Below are positions 1-9,526 of a stretch of 64,000 nt of DNA, in pieces; the stretch's first letter is position 1, and each line of letters opens with the position of its first letter. Location: NCBI RefSeq assembly GCF_023115355.1, contig NZ_CP096019.1, positions 868,001 through 932,000 on the forward strand, given 5' to 3'. The translations under genes were made by a program, and so were the position numbers. Source of the stretch: Halocatena salina. Its GTDB lineage: Archaea; Halobacteriota; Halobacteria; Halobacteriales; Haloarculaceae. Below the pieces are notes generated by a model. It made no database searches and was not told where the DNA came from. It was given only the letters and a program-made list of their open reading frames with translations.

Positions 1-696
1 TCCGATCCCGTATCGGGCGTTGAAATCCCCCGCGACTACTTGGGGTAGCGATTTTCTTCTAGTCGTTTGGATGAGCTGTTCTTGCTGTGCCGCGTTGATC
101 TCTATGTCGAAAGCGTTCGCATGCACAGAATAAAACCAGAACTGAGCGCCGCGGACGTTGATCCTCGCCGCTGCGATTTTATTCTGTAGATACGCGTTGT
201 CTTCACCGGTCACCCGGAACGGATGCGCTTCGGTGCGGAGTATCGGATGCTTGCTCAAGATGAGATCTCCGTACTGTCCGTGGGCTTCCCCGTACTCCTC
301 GAAGTTCTCCGTACCGGTGTAATCGATGTGGACGAAATATGCCGCGTTCATCCCGGTCCATTTCGAGAGTAACGCAGGCTGATTGTCGAAATCGCTACGA
401 GACGTGTCCCGCCATGGAACGTGATACCCCTTGTCGACTTCCTGTAGAGCAACGACATCCGGATCCACAGCCCGAATCACTGCCGCCACTCTCCGGAGGT
501 CGTACACTCCGTCGGTGCCCATCCCGTGGCGAATATTATACGATAGAACCCGGATCGGTTGTCGTGGGCCCATCGAACCGTCTTGCACTCCGATCGACAA
601 AGCTGTCGTTGTCCGAGTGCCCATTACCCCCGTGATGGCTGCCCCGCCCATCGTGAGAAACTGGCGACGATCGATCCGAGTTTCGTTGCTACTCAT
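1..696 (-). CDS. Exported endonuclease/exonuclease/phosphatase (EEP) family protein, 3' end cut off by window
   Basis: The minus-strand frame is open from an ATG at 696 to the window edge (232 codons), so the C-terminus is missing. The N-terminus has a Tat-type signal (DRRQFLTMGG, residues about 9-18). EEP-fold landmarks follow in order: the metal-site Asn in VLSYNIRHG, the catalytic Glu in VVALQEVD, and GDFN near the edge. The family comprises metal-dependent phosphodiesterases acting on nucleic acids, sugar phosphates or lipids; the substrate cannot be told. An AT-rich TATA-like stretch lies about 25 nt upstream of the ATG. With a Tat signal it should act outside the cytoplasm. Confidence 0.85.
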   Translation of the reverse strand, partial: MSSNETRIDRRQFLTMGGAAITGVMGTRTTTALSIGVQDGSMGPRQPIRVLSYNIRHGMGTDGVYDLRRVAAVIRAVDPDVVALQEVDKGYHVPWRDTSRSDFDNQPALLSKWTGMNAAYFVHIDYTGTENFEEYGEAHGQYGDLILSKHPILRTEAHPFRVTGEDNAYLQNKIAAARINVRGAQFWFYSVHANAFDIEINAAQQEQLIQTTRRKSLPQVVAGDFNARYGIG

Positions 697-899
697 GATG
701 TCTCAAATATAAATAAAGACAATAAAAATTCAGTAAATTAACTATCGACTATATATACATATAAGTATAGCAACATCGATCGTAGCGTCATTCTAGTGGT
801 GTACGATCGTCCCGTTCTGATATATATTTCTGTGGAGCTGTCTGAAACGTATGGTGAATCACACTCTTTTATCGATCGCCTCGAAAGATATACCAACCG

Positions 900-1940
900 A
901 TGAGCACACGTCGAATTGCCGTCGTCGGTGCCGGTGTTGCCGGTGCTGGCGTCGCCTACGCCTTACGGAACGCACCCGTTTCAGTTACGGTGTTTGAACG
1001 AACCGATCGGATCGGCGGGCGGGCAGCGACCCATACCGCCCACGGCTACACCTACGATCCCGGAGCGAACTACGTCAAAAACGACGATCCGGCGGTTGTA
1101 GATCTCATCACGGAGACGCTGGACGCCGAGGGGGTAATCGATATCACGGACCCGGTGTGGACGTTTACCGAGGATGGAACGATCACATCCGGCGAGGACA
1201 GCGATGCGCACAAATGGGGCTACGAACGAGGCATCGCGGAACTTCCTCGACGGCTGTTCGAAGAGAGCGACGCCACTGTCGTTCGGAACACCGCCGTTAC
1301 CGAGATCGACCGCGACGATGGGGAGTGGTCGCTCGCTGGCCCACGACCGCTCGGGACGTTCGATGTGGTCGTGCTCACACCGCCAGCACCGCAGACAGCG
1401 TCGCTCCTTTCGACCATCGAATGGGACAGCGATAGCTACCGAGCACTCCACTCGACCGTCGAAGAGGTCGAGTACCGTCCGATCCACACGGTCGTGTTGG
1501 GGTATCCGTTCGAGATCGACGTACCGTACTACGCGCTGGTCAACACCGACCGAAACCACGAGATCGGGTGGCTCTCCAGAGAGGAGTGCAAACCGGGGCA
1601 CGTCCCGACGGGTGAATGCCTGCTGGTGGTCCAGATGGCTCCCGACTGGTCGGCACGACGGATCGACGATTCCGACGAGACGGTGATCGATCACGAAGTG
1701 ACTGATCTGACGGCGGAGCTGCTCGATGATGAACGGTTTCGAGCGCCCGACTGGACCGATACCATCGCGTGGTCTCACGCGCTTCCCGACTTGGAGGGCG
1801 CTCCTGACATCGATCCGGAACTGCGCCAGCATATCGAGCGCGAGGGACTGTTTCTCGCTGGTGATTGGGTGACCGGCGAGGGACGCATCCACCGGGCGCT
1901 GGGCAATGGTCTGATGACGGGACAGCGCATCGGTCGCTAG
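900..1940 (+). CDS. FAD-dependent oxidoreductase (renalase / amine-oxidase-like)
   Basis: A 346-aa protein with an N-terminal Rossmann dinucleotide motif (VVGAGVAGAGVAYAL, residues about 8-22), then the second FAD motif with Glu (VFERTDRIGGRAAT) and a C-terminal FAD motif (GLFLAGDWVTGEGRIHRAL). The layout matches the flavin amine oxidase / renalase-like NAD(P)-binding group. The substrate is unknown. It is a single gene with an AT-rich TATA-like element about 30 nt before the ATG; the next gene, rqcH, has its own start region. Phytoene-desaturase-like relatives are possible, but the protein is shorter than those enzymes. Confidence 0.8.
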   Translation: MSTRRIAVVGAGVAGAGVAYALRNAPVSVTVFERTDRIGGRAATHTAHGYTYDPGANYVKNDDPAVVDLITETLDAEGVIDITDPVWTFTEDGTITSGEDSDAHKWGYERGIAELPRRLFEESDATVVRNTAVTEIDRDDGEWSLAGPRPLGTFDVVVLTPPAPQTASLLSTIEWDSDSYRALHSTVEEVEYRPIHTVVLGYPFEIDVPYYALVNTDRNHEIGWLSREECKPGHVPTGECLLVVQMAPDWSARRIDDSDETVIDHEVTDLTAELLDDERFRAPDWTDTIAWSHALPDLEGAPDIDPELRQHIEREGLFLAGDWVTGEGRIHRALGNGLMTGQRIGR

Positions 1941-2000
1941 CGTTGTTTCACGGGGTGAACAGAGCGACATCCCTTTTCGCGTGCTCCGACTGTGCTCGAT

Positions 2001-4094
2001 ATGGACCAGAAACGCGAGTTGAGCAGTATCGATCTCGCGGCGCTCGTCACGGAGCTTCGGGCCTACGAGGGTGCGAAGGTCGATAAGGCGTATCTCTACG
2101 ACGATTCGCTGGTGCGGCTCCGGATGCGCGATTTCGATCGGGGGCGCGTCGAGCTGTTGATCGAGGTCGGGGATCCAAAGCGGCTCCACGCCGCCGACCC
2201 CGAGACCGTTCCCGACGCCCCGGGGCGTCCGCCAAACTTCGCTATGATGCTCCGAAACCGAATCTCGGGCGCTGATTTCGCCGGTATCGAACAGTACGAG
2301 TACGACCGCATCGTCACCCTTCGGTTCGAGCGACCGGACGGCGTCACGCTCGTGATCGCCGAGTTGTTCGGTGATGGGAACGTGATCGTGTGTAACGCCG
2401 ACTACGAGATCATCGACTGTCTGGATACGGTTCGACTCTCTTCGCGGACGGTCGTCCCCGGTGCCCAGTATGAGTATCCTCAATCACGGTTCGATCCCTT
2501 GACCACGAGCGAGGAGGCGTTCCACCGACAGATGGAGGGTTCGGACACCGACATCGTCCGTACGCTCGCAACCCAGCTCAACTTCGGCGGGCTGTGGGCC
2601 GAAGAACTCTGTTCGCGGGCTGATATCGAGAAAACGAAACCGATAGCTGATGCTGATGATTCGGAGTATGCGGCTCTCTTTCGGGTTCTCACGGAGCTCA
2701 GAAGCGCGCTTGCAGACGGGGCGTTCGAGCCGCGTGTCTACTACGAAGACGACAGTCCAGTCGACGTCACTCCGATTGCGCTTCGTGAGTACGAGGCGCT
2801 CGAAACCGACCGATTCGACAGCTTCAACGAGGCGCTCGATTCGTATTTCCTCGAACTAAACGAGGCCGAGACTGCTACGAGCACCGAATCTGACCGTCCC
2901 GACTTTGAGGCCGAGATCGAGAAATTCGAACGAATCATCGAGCAACAACAGGGTGCGATCGAGGACTTCGAGGCGGAAGCAAACGAAGAACGACGGAAAG
3001 CTGAGTTGCTGTACGAGCGCTACGGGCTGGTCGACGAAGTGCTGTCGGCGATTCAGAACGCTCGCGCTGACGATATTCCATGGGAAACGATCAGAGAGCG
3101 GTTCGAGGAAGGCACAGAACGGGACATTCCCGCTGCTGAGGCCGTACAGTCGGTCGATGGATCCAAAGGGACGGTGACGCTTGATCTCGAAGAGGCGACT
3201 GTCACGCTCGATACGACGATCGGCGTCGAAAAAAACGCCGACCAACTGTATCAGGAGGCAAAGCGGATCGAAGAGAAACGGGAGGGTGCACTCGAAGCGA
3301 TCGAAGAGACACGCGAGCAGCTCGCAGCCGTCAAACAGCGGCGTGAGACGTGGGGTGAAAGCGCCGACGCCGACGAGGAAACAACCGAGGAGACGACGCC
3401 CGAACAGTGGCTTTCGGAGCCGTCGATTCCAGTTCGACGCGATGAAAAATGGTACGAACGCTTCCGGTGGTTCCACACGAGCGATGGCTTTCTCGTTATT
3501 GGTGGGCGCAACGCGGATCAAAACGAGGAGCTGGTGAAAAAATACATGGAAAGCGGGGATCTGTTCTTTCACACACAGGCTCACGGCGCTCCGGCGACGA
3601 TCCTGAAAGCGACCGGGCCGAGCGAAGCGGCCAAAGACGTCGAGATCCCCGAGCAAAGCCGCGAGGAAGCCGCCCAGTTCGCAGTGTCGTACTCTTCGAT
3701 CTGGAAGGACGGCCACTACAGCGGCGACGTGTACATGGCAACGCCCGATCAGGTGACGAAAACCCCAGAGAGCGGCGAGTTCATCGAGAAAGGATCGTTC
3801 GTCATTCGGGGCGAACGGACGTATTACCGCGACACTGCCGTCGGCGTCTCGATCGGGATCACTTGTGAACCGCAAACCCGCGTCATCGGCGGTCCATCCG
3901 ACCCGATCGAAACCCAGACCGTGACGAACATCGAGCTCGAACCCGGACGGTACGCCCAAAACGACATCGCAAAGCTCATCTATCGAGAATTCCGCGATCG
4001 ATTCGAAGACGAAGCGTTCGTCCGGAAAGTGGCAAGCCCGGATCTGATTCAGGAGTTCTGTCCTGCCGGTGGGAGTCGCATCCACGAGGAATAG
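2001..4094 (+). CDS. rqcH: Ribosome rescue protein RqcH (NEMF/Rqc2 family, NFACT domains)
   Basis: Protein of about 697 aa with an NFACT-N domain (residues 1 to about 290), a long charged coiled-coil middle (about 300-460), and an NFACT-R domain from about 480 with the characteristic KWYERFRWFHTSDGFLVIGG segment and a following HTQAHGAP. The family binds stalled 60S/50S subunits carrying peptidyl-tRNA and tags the nascent chain with C-terminal residues. An in-frame GTG lies 9 nt upstream, but a TATA-like CCCTTTTCG about 26 nt before the ATG at 2001 favours the ATG as a leaderless start. Older annotations call this family fibronectin-binding. Confidence 0.93.
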   Translation: MDQKRELSSIDLAALVTELRAYEGAKVDKAYLYDDSLVRLRMRDFDRGRVELLIEVGDPKRLHAADPETVPDAPGRPPNFAMMLRNRISGADFAGIEQYEYDRIVTLRFERPDGVTLVIAELFGDGNVIVCNADYEIIDCLDTVRLSSRTVVPGAQYEYPQSRFDPLTTSEEAFHRQMEGSDTDIVRTLATQLNFGGLWAEELCSRADIEKTKPIADADDSEYAALFRVLTELRSALADGAFEPRVYYEDDSPVDVTPIALREYEALETDRFDSFNEALDSYFLELNEAETATSTESDRPDFEAEIEKFERIIEQQQGAIEDFEAEANEERRKAELLYERYGLVDEVLSAIQNARADDIPWETIRERFEEGTERDIPAAEAVQSVDGSKGTVTLDLEEATVTLDTTIGVEKNADQLYQEAKRIEEKREGALEAIEETREQLAAVKQRRETWGESADADEETTEETTPEQWLSEPSIPVRRDEKWYERFRWFHTSDGFLVIGGRNADQNEELVKKYMESGDLFFHTQAHGAPATILKATGPSEAAKDVEIPEQSREEAAQFAVSYSSIWKDGHYSGDVYMATPDQVTKTPESGEFIEKGSFVIRGERTYYRDTAVGVSIGITCEPQTRVIGGPSDPIETQTVTNIELEPGRYAQNDIAKLIYREFRDRFEDEAFVRKVASPDLIQEFCPAGGSRIHEE

Positions 4095-4166
4095 CGGCAT
4101 CTCCGATTCGATGGGATCGTGATGTCGTATCCGACAGTATATACTGCCCGGTGGATTGATCCCTGT

Positions 4167-5216
4167 ATGTTCGAAAAGCGATCGTGGATTCGGTTGCCCC
4201 GCAACGTCGTGATCGGTCATGGAGTGATCTCGGAGACGGGGCAGATGCTTTCGGAACTCCACCTCTCGGGAACACCGCTCATCGTAACGAGTTCGACGCC
4301 GAAGGTGATCGCCGCTGATCGAGTCACCGAACAGCTAGCGTCCGATCCCCCGGTCGAACTCGTCGAAACGGCGCGGTTTAGCTCGGTCGAACACGTCATC
4401 GAACGTGCTCGGACCGAAAACGCTGGATATCTCCTCGGGATCGGCGGTGGTACGGTGATCGATGTCGCCAAGATGGCCGCTGACGAGTTGGGTGTCGGCT
4501 TCGTCTCTGTGCCGACCGCAGCGAGCCATGACGGCATCGTCAGCGGACGGGGATCGATCCCGGAAGGAACGACTCGCCACAGCGTCGCAGCCGATCCACC
4601 GCTTGGTGTGATCGCCGACACGGCCATCATCGCCGAGGCCCCATGGAAGTATACGACCGCTGGCTGTGCGGACATCATCAGCAACTACACCGCCGTTCGG
4701 GACTGGCAGCTCGCCTCGCGGTTGAAAAACGCCCAATACTCCGAGTACGCTGGTGCGCTCTCGCGGATGACCGCAGAGATGCTCGTCGGAAACGCGGATT
4801 CGATCAACCAGGGATTAGAAGATTCGGCGTGGATCGTGATGAAGGCGCTCGTCTCGTCGGGCGTTGCCATGAGCATCGCGGACTCCTCGCGTCCAGCCAG
4901 CGGGGCCGAACACCTCATCTCCCACCAACTCGATCGGATCGCGGGGGACACCGCTTTGCACGGCCACCAGGTCGGCGTCGCAAGCATCACGACGGAGTAT
5001 CTTCACAGCGGTCAGGACGGGAACTGGCAGAACGTCCATAACGCGCTTTCGAACATCGGCGCGCCGACGACAGTCGCGGAACTCGGCCACAGTGCCGATG
5101 ACTTCATCGAAGCGATGACCACCGCTCACGAGATCCGCGATCGCTACACGATCCTCGGAAACGGCGTCAGCGAAGCTGCTGCACGCGAGGCCGCACAAGT
5201 CACCGGCGTGATCTGA
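4167..5216 (+). CDS. egsA: sn-glycerol-1-phosphate dehydrogenase, NAD(P)-dependent
   Basis: A 349-aa protein of the iron-alcohol-dehydrogenase-like / AraM family. It reduces dihydroxyacetone phosphate to sn-glycerol-1-phosphate, the stereospecific backbone of archaeal lipids. Visible motifs are the nucleotide-binding GIGGGTVIDVAKMAA, PTAASHDGIVSG carrying a metal ligand, SGAEHLISHQ, and LHGHQVGVAS with a metal-binding His. The ATG at 4167 is chosen over upstream in-frame ATGs because GTATATACT is centred about 26 nt before it, as expected for a leaderless archaeal transcript. The gene lies downstream of rqcH and converges with the Nudix-like gene. Confidence 0.94.
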   Translation: MFEKRSWIRLPRNVVIGHGVISETGQMLSELHLSGTPLIVTSSTPKVIAADRVTEQLASDPPVELVETARFSSVEHVIERARTENAGYLLGIGGGTVIDVAKMAADELGVGFVSVPTAASHDGIVSGRGSIPEGTTRHSVAADPPLGVIADTAIIAEAPWKYTTAGCADIISNYTAVRDWQLASRLKNAQYSEYAGALSRMTAEMLVGNADSINQGLEDSAWIVMKALVSSGVAMSIADSSRPASGAEHLISHQLDRIAGDTALHGHQVGVASITTEYLHSGQDGNWQNVHNALSNIGAPTTVAELGHSADDFIEAMTTAHEIRDRYTILGNGVSEAAAREAAQVTGVI

Positions 5217-5221
5217 TCGAG

Positions 5222-5710
5222 CTACTCCAACAAGGGATGGGTGGCGGCCGCTTGCGTGTTCGACGCGTGCCAGCTCGCACATTCTGCTGGCTCACCGGTC
5301 TCATACACGGCCTCGAACGACACGGATAACCGATAGACAGGGTCCCGGTCCGGTGTGGTGGCGTCGTGGACGGCGACGATGTTGGCGCTGACGAGATCAA
5401 CCACATGACAAGAGACACCTGTCCGCTCCCGAACGAGGTGACGCGCGGCCGTTTCGATCGCGGCGTCGTCTACATCAATCAGGCCGTGGGGTGTCCGCTC
5501 GGCACCGTCGGTCTCACACACTAACACCCCGTCTTCGTGACGAACCTTCACGTCCACCTCGACGGTTCCATGTTCGCTGCGCTGTGCAACGCGTTCATAC
5601 GTCTCCCGGTCAACACTCACCGAAGACTGATGGATGGAAAACGAATCGTACGCATCCTGAAGCGTGTTTAACACTTCTGTCACCTGCTTTTGTGTCCGAC
5701 CGGTCACCAT
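5222..5710 (-). CDS. Degenerate Nudix-like haloarchaeal protein
   Basis: A 162-aa acidic protein. Around residues 85-110 it has a segment shaped like a Nudix box (GLIDVDD, then AARHLVRERTGV), followed by alternating strands ending in a VYRLSVSFEAVYETGEP edge. The Glu cluster (REXXEE) that binds metal in active Nudix hydrolases is not present, so catalysis is doubtful. The start at 5710 is preferred over 5767 because a TATA-like ACTTATG is centred about 27 nt upstream. It converges with egsA with only 5 nt between stops. Family assignment is an inference from this single motif. Confidence 0.55.
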   Translation of the reverse strand: MVTGRTQKQVTEVLNTLQDAYDSFSIHQSSVSVDRETYERVAQRSEHGTVEVDVKVRHEDGVLVCETDGAERTPHGLIDVDDAAIETAARHLVRERTGVSCHVVDLVSANIVAVHDATTPDRDPVYRLSVSFEAVYETGEPAECASWHASNTQAAATHPLLE

Positions 5711-5831
5711 GACCGTCGGTAGAACACTGCTATGACATAAGTCTTGTAGATATAGTTGTATACACACCTACAAATGTTGTTTTATATATTTAGTTAGTTT
5801 GTTCTCATATCAATCGAAGTGGGTATGGATA

Positions 5832-6326
5832 TCAGTTGGTTGCGCTTAGCCAGTTGCGAAGCATCAGGAGCGAAGCGACCCCACCGAGACCGAGCGCGAA
5901 TACACAGCCCGCGTAGATAGCGCCCGTCGATATCGTACCGTACAGCGGATTGGTCGATAAGGGAGCAAACGGCTGGATGTCGAGATACAGAACCGAATCG
6001 AGCGTGACATGAATCCACGTTCCTGTCACGCTTGCTAGTAGGACAGCACCAACGGAATCGGGTCGGGAACGGATTCGATCCATCACGGACGGCACCAACC
6101 GAGCACAGATGAGCACGCCACCAGCGAGCACACCAGCGAGTAGAGTCGCTCCGAGGTACGTGTGTAATGGCCCGTGCAATCGTCCAGAGAGAATTCCGAA
6201 GAACACGAACGTTGTTCGAACATCGACGATCACGTTCGCAACAAGAAACGTTACGAAGTCGAGTCGCCGTCTGAGCGGCACACCGAACAACAACGCGGGA
6301 CCGAAATGGAAGGGCGTAAACGGCAT
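5832..6326 (-). CDS. Small polytopic membrane protein, YdjM/DUF457-like metal-dependent hydrolase family
   Basis: A 164-aa protein beginning MPFTPFHFGPALLFG, with four or more hydrophobic helices. Conserved polar spots lie in the membrane region: a His near residue 7, HGPLHTYLG near 50 and HVTLDSVLY near 108. This spacing resembles the YdjM/YbcI group annotated as membrane-bound metal-dependent hydrolases, whose activity is mostly unproven. It is clearly a paralogue of the gene at 54122, sharing the start, PLRRR, the HTYLG block and HVTLDS. It is shorter than that copy, lacking the C-terminal pair of helices. Confidence 0.7.
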   Translation of the reverse strand: MPFTPFHFGPALLFGVPLRRRLDFVTFLVANVIVDVRTTFVFFGILSGRLHGPLHTYLGATLLAGVLAGGVLICARLVPSVMDRIRSRPDSVGAVLLASVTGTWIHVTLDSVLYLDIQPFAPLSTNPLYGTISTGAIYAGCVFALGLGGVASLLMLRNWLSATN

Positions 6327-6381
6327 ACGCTGTAGCTCTTCGTGAAAGCAGAAATTCGTATCGATATCGACACCATCCCGT

Positions 6382-7812
6382 TCAGTCGGCGGGCGAGACA
6401 GGGTCCTCGCCGATAGCGGGGCGTGTCACGTCTCGATCAGCCGCTTCGTCCGGGATGTCGTAGGGATATTCGCCGGTCACACACCCCAAACAGAGATCCT
6501 CTCGTGAAGTGTCCAGTGCGCGCGCGACGGCGTCGATCGAGAGATATGCGAGGCTATCCGCACCGATCTCCTCGCGGATCTCCTCGACGCTGCGGTCGGC
6601 GGCGATGAGTTCCGACCGGCTCGCCATATCGATCCCCATATAGCAGGGCGCGACGATCGGCGGCGCACCGATACGCATGTGGACGGCTTCGGCTCCGGCC
6701 TCTCGGAGCACCTCGACCAGTTGGGTAGACGTGGTCCCCCGAACGATGCTGTCGTCGATGAGTGTGACGGTTTTTCCCTCGACGGTGCTTTTGATGGGGT
6801 TGAGTTTCAGCCGTACTGCACGTTCGCGAGCGTCCTGTGTGGGCATGATGAATGTTCTGCCGACGTACCGGTTTTTCATCAGTCCTTCTGCGAACTCGAC
6901 CCCGTCGGCAACCTCGGCGTATCCCCCTGCAAACGCCCGTCCCGAGTCCGGAACGGGCATCACGACATCCGACTCGACGCCCGACTCCTCCCACAGTTGG
7001 CGGCCCAATTCGCGTCGGACTTCATACACCAAGTTGTCGTCGATCACCGAATCCGGTCTGGCAAAATACACGTGCTCGAAAAAGCAGTGGGCACTGTGGG
7101 TATGCTCCTCAAGCTGGTAGGATGTGTATCCCGTTCCATCGGGATCGAGTCGGATCAACTCGCCGGGACGAACGTCCCTGATCAGTTCGCCGTCGAGCGT
7201 ATCGATAGCAGCACTCTCACTGGTCAACACGTAGCCGTCGTCGATCTTCCCTAAACAGAGCGGACGATTGCCGTCCGGATCACGGACACCGACCACAGCA
7301 TCGTCGTGGATGATCGTCAGGGCGTACGAACCGTGAATCCGGCCCATCGTCCGCCTAACCGCCTGGATGAGCCCCCCATCGAGGAGGTTCCGGGCCAGAT
7401 CGTGGGCGATCACTTCCGTGTCGCCGTCGGAGGTAAACGCGTGACCCTGTGCGGCTAGCTCATCGCGGACCGCATCGGCGTTGATGAGGTTGCCGTTGTG
7501 GGACAGCCCCAGTGATCCGCTTTTGAACGACACCGAAAACGGCTGGGCACAACAGGCGTCTACGCTGCCCGATGTCGGGTATCGAACGTGGCCGATCCCG
7601 ACGGTTCCATGTAACTCTTCGAGTGCTTGCTCGGTGAACGCATCACCGACGAGACCCATCTCGACGTGATCGTACTGTTGGAACCCATCGTGGGTGACGA
7701 TGCCAGCGGATTCCTGCCCCCGGTGCTGTAAGGCGTACAACGCGTAATAAAGTGGGTGGGCGGCGCTCCGGTCAGTGAGTGACATCCCGACAACGCCGCA
7801 TTTCTCATGCAT
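6382..7812 (-). CDS. purF: Amidophosphoribosyltransferase
   Basis: A 476-aa class II glutamine amidotransferase that makes 5-phosphoribosylamine from PRPP and glutamine, the first committed step of purine synthesis. The nucleophile is Cys5 (MHEKCGVVG), exposed after processing of a short propeptide. HRGQESAGI and the glutaminase loop follow. The phosphoribosyltransferase PRPP motif is VTLIDDSIVRGTTS near residue 345. Cysteines in APPIVAPCYMG and LCLGCVTGEYP match the Fe-S type seen in Bacillus PurF. It lies downstream of lsm-rpl37e on the same strand with a 61-bp gap, an arrangement common in haloarchaea. Confidence 0.97.
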   Translation of the reverse strand: MHEKCGVVGMSLTDRSAAHPLYYALYALQHRGQESAGIVTHDGFQQYDHVEMGLVGDAFTEQALEELHGTVGIGHVRYPTSGSVDACCAQPFSVSFKSGSLGLSHNGNLINADAVRDELAAQGHAFTSDGDTEVIAHDLARNLLDGGLIQAVRRTMGRIHGSYALTIIHDDAVVGVRDPDGNRPLCLGKIDDGYVLTSESAAIDTLDGELIRDVRPGELIRLDPDGTGYTSYQLEEHTHSAHCFFEHVYFARPDSVIDDNLVYEVRRELGRQLWEESGVESDVVMPVPDSGRAFAGGYAEVADGVEFAEGLMKNRYVGRTFIMPTQDARERAVRLKLNPIKSTVEGKTVTLIDDSIVRGTTSTQLVEVLREAGAEAVHMRIGAPPIVAPCYMGIDMASRSELIAADRSVEEIREEIGADSLAYLSIDAVARALDTSREDLCLGCVTGEYPYDIPDEAADRDVTRPAIGEDPVSPAD

Positions 7813-7873
7813 TGTCGTAAACTGTGTTTTCGCCCGTAGCTAGTTCACGTTCGGATGTGATCGTGACAGCAGG

Positions 7874-8047
7874 TCAGTCCTCAGCCTTGGATTGCCACGC
7901 GTAGTCGCGTCGCTTGGCTGATTCTCCGAATCCGCATGCCGCACACACCTTCTTTTTCACGTGGTAGGACTTCTCCCCACACCGACGACACCGAACGTGT
8001 GTCGTTTTGTTCTTCTTTCCTTGGCTAGGGGTTCCCGCTCCAGTCAT
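7874..8047 (-). CDS. rpl37e: 50S ribosomal protein L37e
   Basis: A 57-aa basic protein. It is a C4 zinc-ribbon: [11 protein letters not shown], then [13 protein letters not shown], with cysteines at about 20, 23, 35 and 38. It begins [17 protein letters not shown], the usual L37e N-terminus. The start codon overlaps the end of the lsm gene by 4 nt, so the two are translationally coupled. This Lsm-L37e pairing is conserved in archaea. Length and composition match the family. Confidence 0.96.
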   Translation of the reverse strand: MTGAGTPSQGKKNKTTHVRCRRCGEKSYHVKKKVCAACGFGESAKRRDYAWQSKAED

Positions 8048-8229
8048 GTGTTGATGGAAACGACGTTATCGCCGCGTATAACGGTTGTGTCTTCATCTGA
8101 TTCGACGACGAGATTCATGTGCTGGTCGTAGCCGGTCAGTTCGCCAGTGTACGTCTCTCCATCTTTCAGTGAAATCGTCACAGCGGTACCAAGTGATTCT
8201 TCCAACACATCCAGCGGTCGTCCAGCCAT
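8044..8229 (-). CDS. lsm: Sm-like archaeal protein (Lsm)
   Basis: A 61-aa single Sm domain. Sm1 is recognisable from [30 protein letters not shown] and Sm2 from [10 protein letters not shown]. Archaeal Lsm forms ring oligomers that bind U-rich RNA and tRNA/sRNA. It is immediately upstream of rpl37e, with a 4-nt overlap. A TATA-like GCTTAAG sits about 29 nt before the ATG, so this is the first gene of an lsm-rpl37e unit, possibly reading on into purF. Confidence 0.96.
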   Translation of the reverse strand: MAGRPLDVLEESLGTAVTISLKDGETYTGELTGYDQHMNLVVESDEDTTVIRGDNVVSINT

Positions 8230-8326
8230 ATTCCTTTCGCCACGTTCCTCTGTCTTAAGCCCACCGAGTGCGATCGATATTAGTGTGAGTAGCTACCACA
8301 GATTCTAGTACTATATCCAACTCGTT

Positions 8327-9379
8327 TTACCTAGTGGTAAGTGTTCGCACGTTGTCCGTTTGCGCACCCACCGCACCGAGCAGCGCCGCGATCGCGTCGA
8401 GATCGTCGGTATCGATGAGTTCGACCGGCGTGTGCATGTATCGATTCGGGAGACCGACGTTGAGAGAAGGCACGCCACCGCGGGCGGTGTAGAAGGCGTC
8501 AGCGTCGGTTCCAGTGGCACTACCGGCAGCTTGGAGTTGGACGTCGATCCCTTCGGTCTCGGCGATATCCCGTACGTGTTCGACGAGACGCGGATGGTTG
8601 GCGCTGCCCCTGGCGATCACCGGACCCGCTCCGATATCGACATCGTCTCTCGTTTCGCTGGGAACAGACGGGGAGTCGGTCGCGTGGGTCACGTCCACGA
8701 CGACGAACGCATCGGGCGTCAGGTCGAAGCCGACCATCCGAGCGCCTTTGAAGCCGATCTCCTCTTGGACGGTGGCGATCGCGTACACTGTCGCATCGGC
8801 GTCGCGTTCGGCAGCCCGCCGCAGTCCTTCCGCCGCGGCCCACACACCGATCCGGTTGTCCATTCCACGAGCCGACAGTCGCGTCCCGTGCAATGACGCG
8901 ATTTCTCCGGACACCGTGATCGGATCGCCGACCTCAACGAGTTCCGCCGCCTCCGCTCGGGAGTCGACACCGATGTCGACGTGTTGCTCCTCAATGTCGT
9001 CGACGCTGTCGTCGTCGTTGCGCAGATGGATGGCCGTCTGTCCGATAACGCCGGGAACTCGTTTCTCGCCGTGGACCGTGACGTGCTGGCCCCGTGTGAC
9101 CGTTTTGTCGGTTCCACCGACGCTCGTCAGCTTCAGGAACCCCTCGTTGGTGATGGCCCGCACCATCAGCCCGATTTCGTCGGCGTGGCCGGCAAACGCG
9201 ATCTCCGTGTCGTTTTCCCCGTGGTGGACCGCTACCGCGTTGCCGTAGGCGTCCATCCGTACCTCATCCGCGAACGTCTCGACATACTCCATCCACACCT
9301 GCTGTCCGGCGTGCTCAAACCCCGATGGCGAAGCAGTCGTCAGCAGTTCGTCGAGAAAATCCCGCTGACTGTCGTTCAT
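8327..9379 (-). CDS. M42 family metallopeptidase (tetrahedral aminopeptidase-like)
   Basis: A 350-aa dinuclear-metal aminopeptidase of the M42 (FrvX/TET) family, which forms large tetrahedral dodecamers that trim peptides released by the proteasome. The metal and catalytic residues are in place: His in FAGHADEIGLMV, the bridging Asp in ARGMDNRIGVWA, the catalytic Glu pair in TVQEEIGFKGARM, Asp in VVVDVTHATD, and a late His in YMHTPVELID. The insert between the first two motifs is the PDZ-like oligomerisation domain typical of M42. It stands alone, divergent from the membrane protein at 9527. Confidence 0.92.
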   Translation of the reverse strand: MNDSQRDFLDELLTTASPSGFEHAGQQVWMEYVETFADEVRMDAYGNAVAVHHGENDTEIAFAGHADEIGLMVRAITNEGFLKLTSVGGTDKTVTRGQHVTVHGEKRVPGVIGQTAIHLRNDDDSVDDIEEQHVDIGVDSRAEAAELVEVGDPITVSGEIASLHGTRLSARGMDNRIGVWAAAEGLRRAAERDADATVYAIATVQEEIGFKGARMVGFDLTPDAFVVVDVTHATDSPSVPSETRDDVDIGAGPVIARGSANHPRLVEHVRDIAETEGIDVQLQAAGSATGTDADAFYTARGGVPSLNVGLPNRYMHTPVELIDTDDLDAIAALLGAVGAQTDNVRTLTTR

Positions 9380-9526
9380 AGACGACGTTAGCTATTAGGA
9401 CACATGAACACCACGATCGGAAGAATACGTCGTGACGAAAACGAGATCCCTGCTGGCGAATCAGTGCTGGGTAGGTCGATCTCGCGTGGTGCAAATCCCT
9501 ATGGGTTTGCCAGTCCTACTCGTAAT

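Noticed and set aside
981-2483. Long minus-strand open frame (500 codons) across the FAD oxidoreductase and rqcH
   Set aside because: It is antisense to two clearly homologous genes, has no family motif and is Arg/Asp-rich in the way shadow frames of GC-rich DNA are.
2856-4262. Long minus-strand open frame (468 codons) across rqcH
   Set aside because: It is antisense to the NFACT domains, which are certain; no motif or signal supports it.
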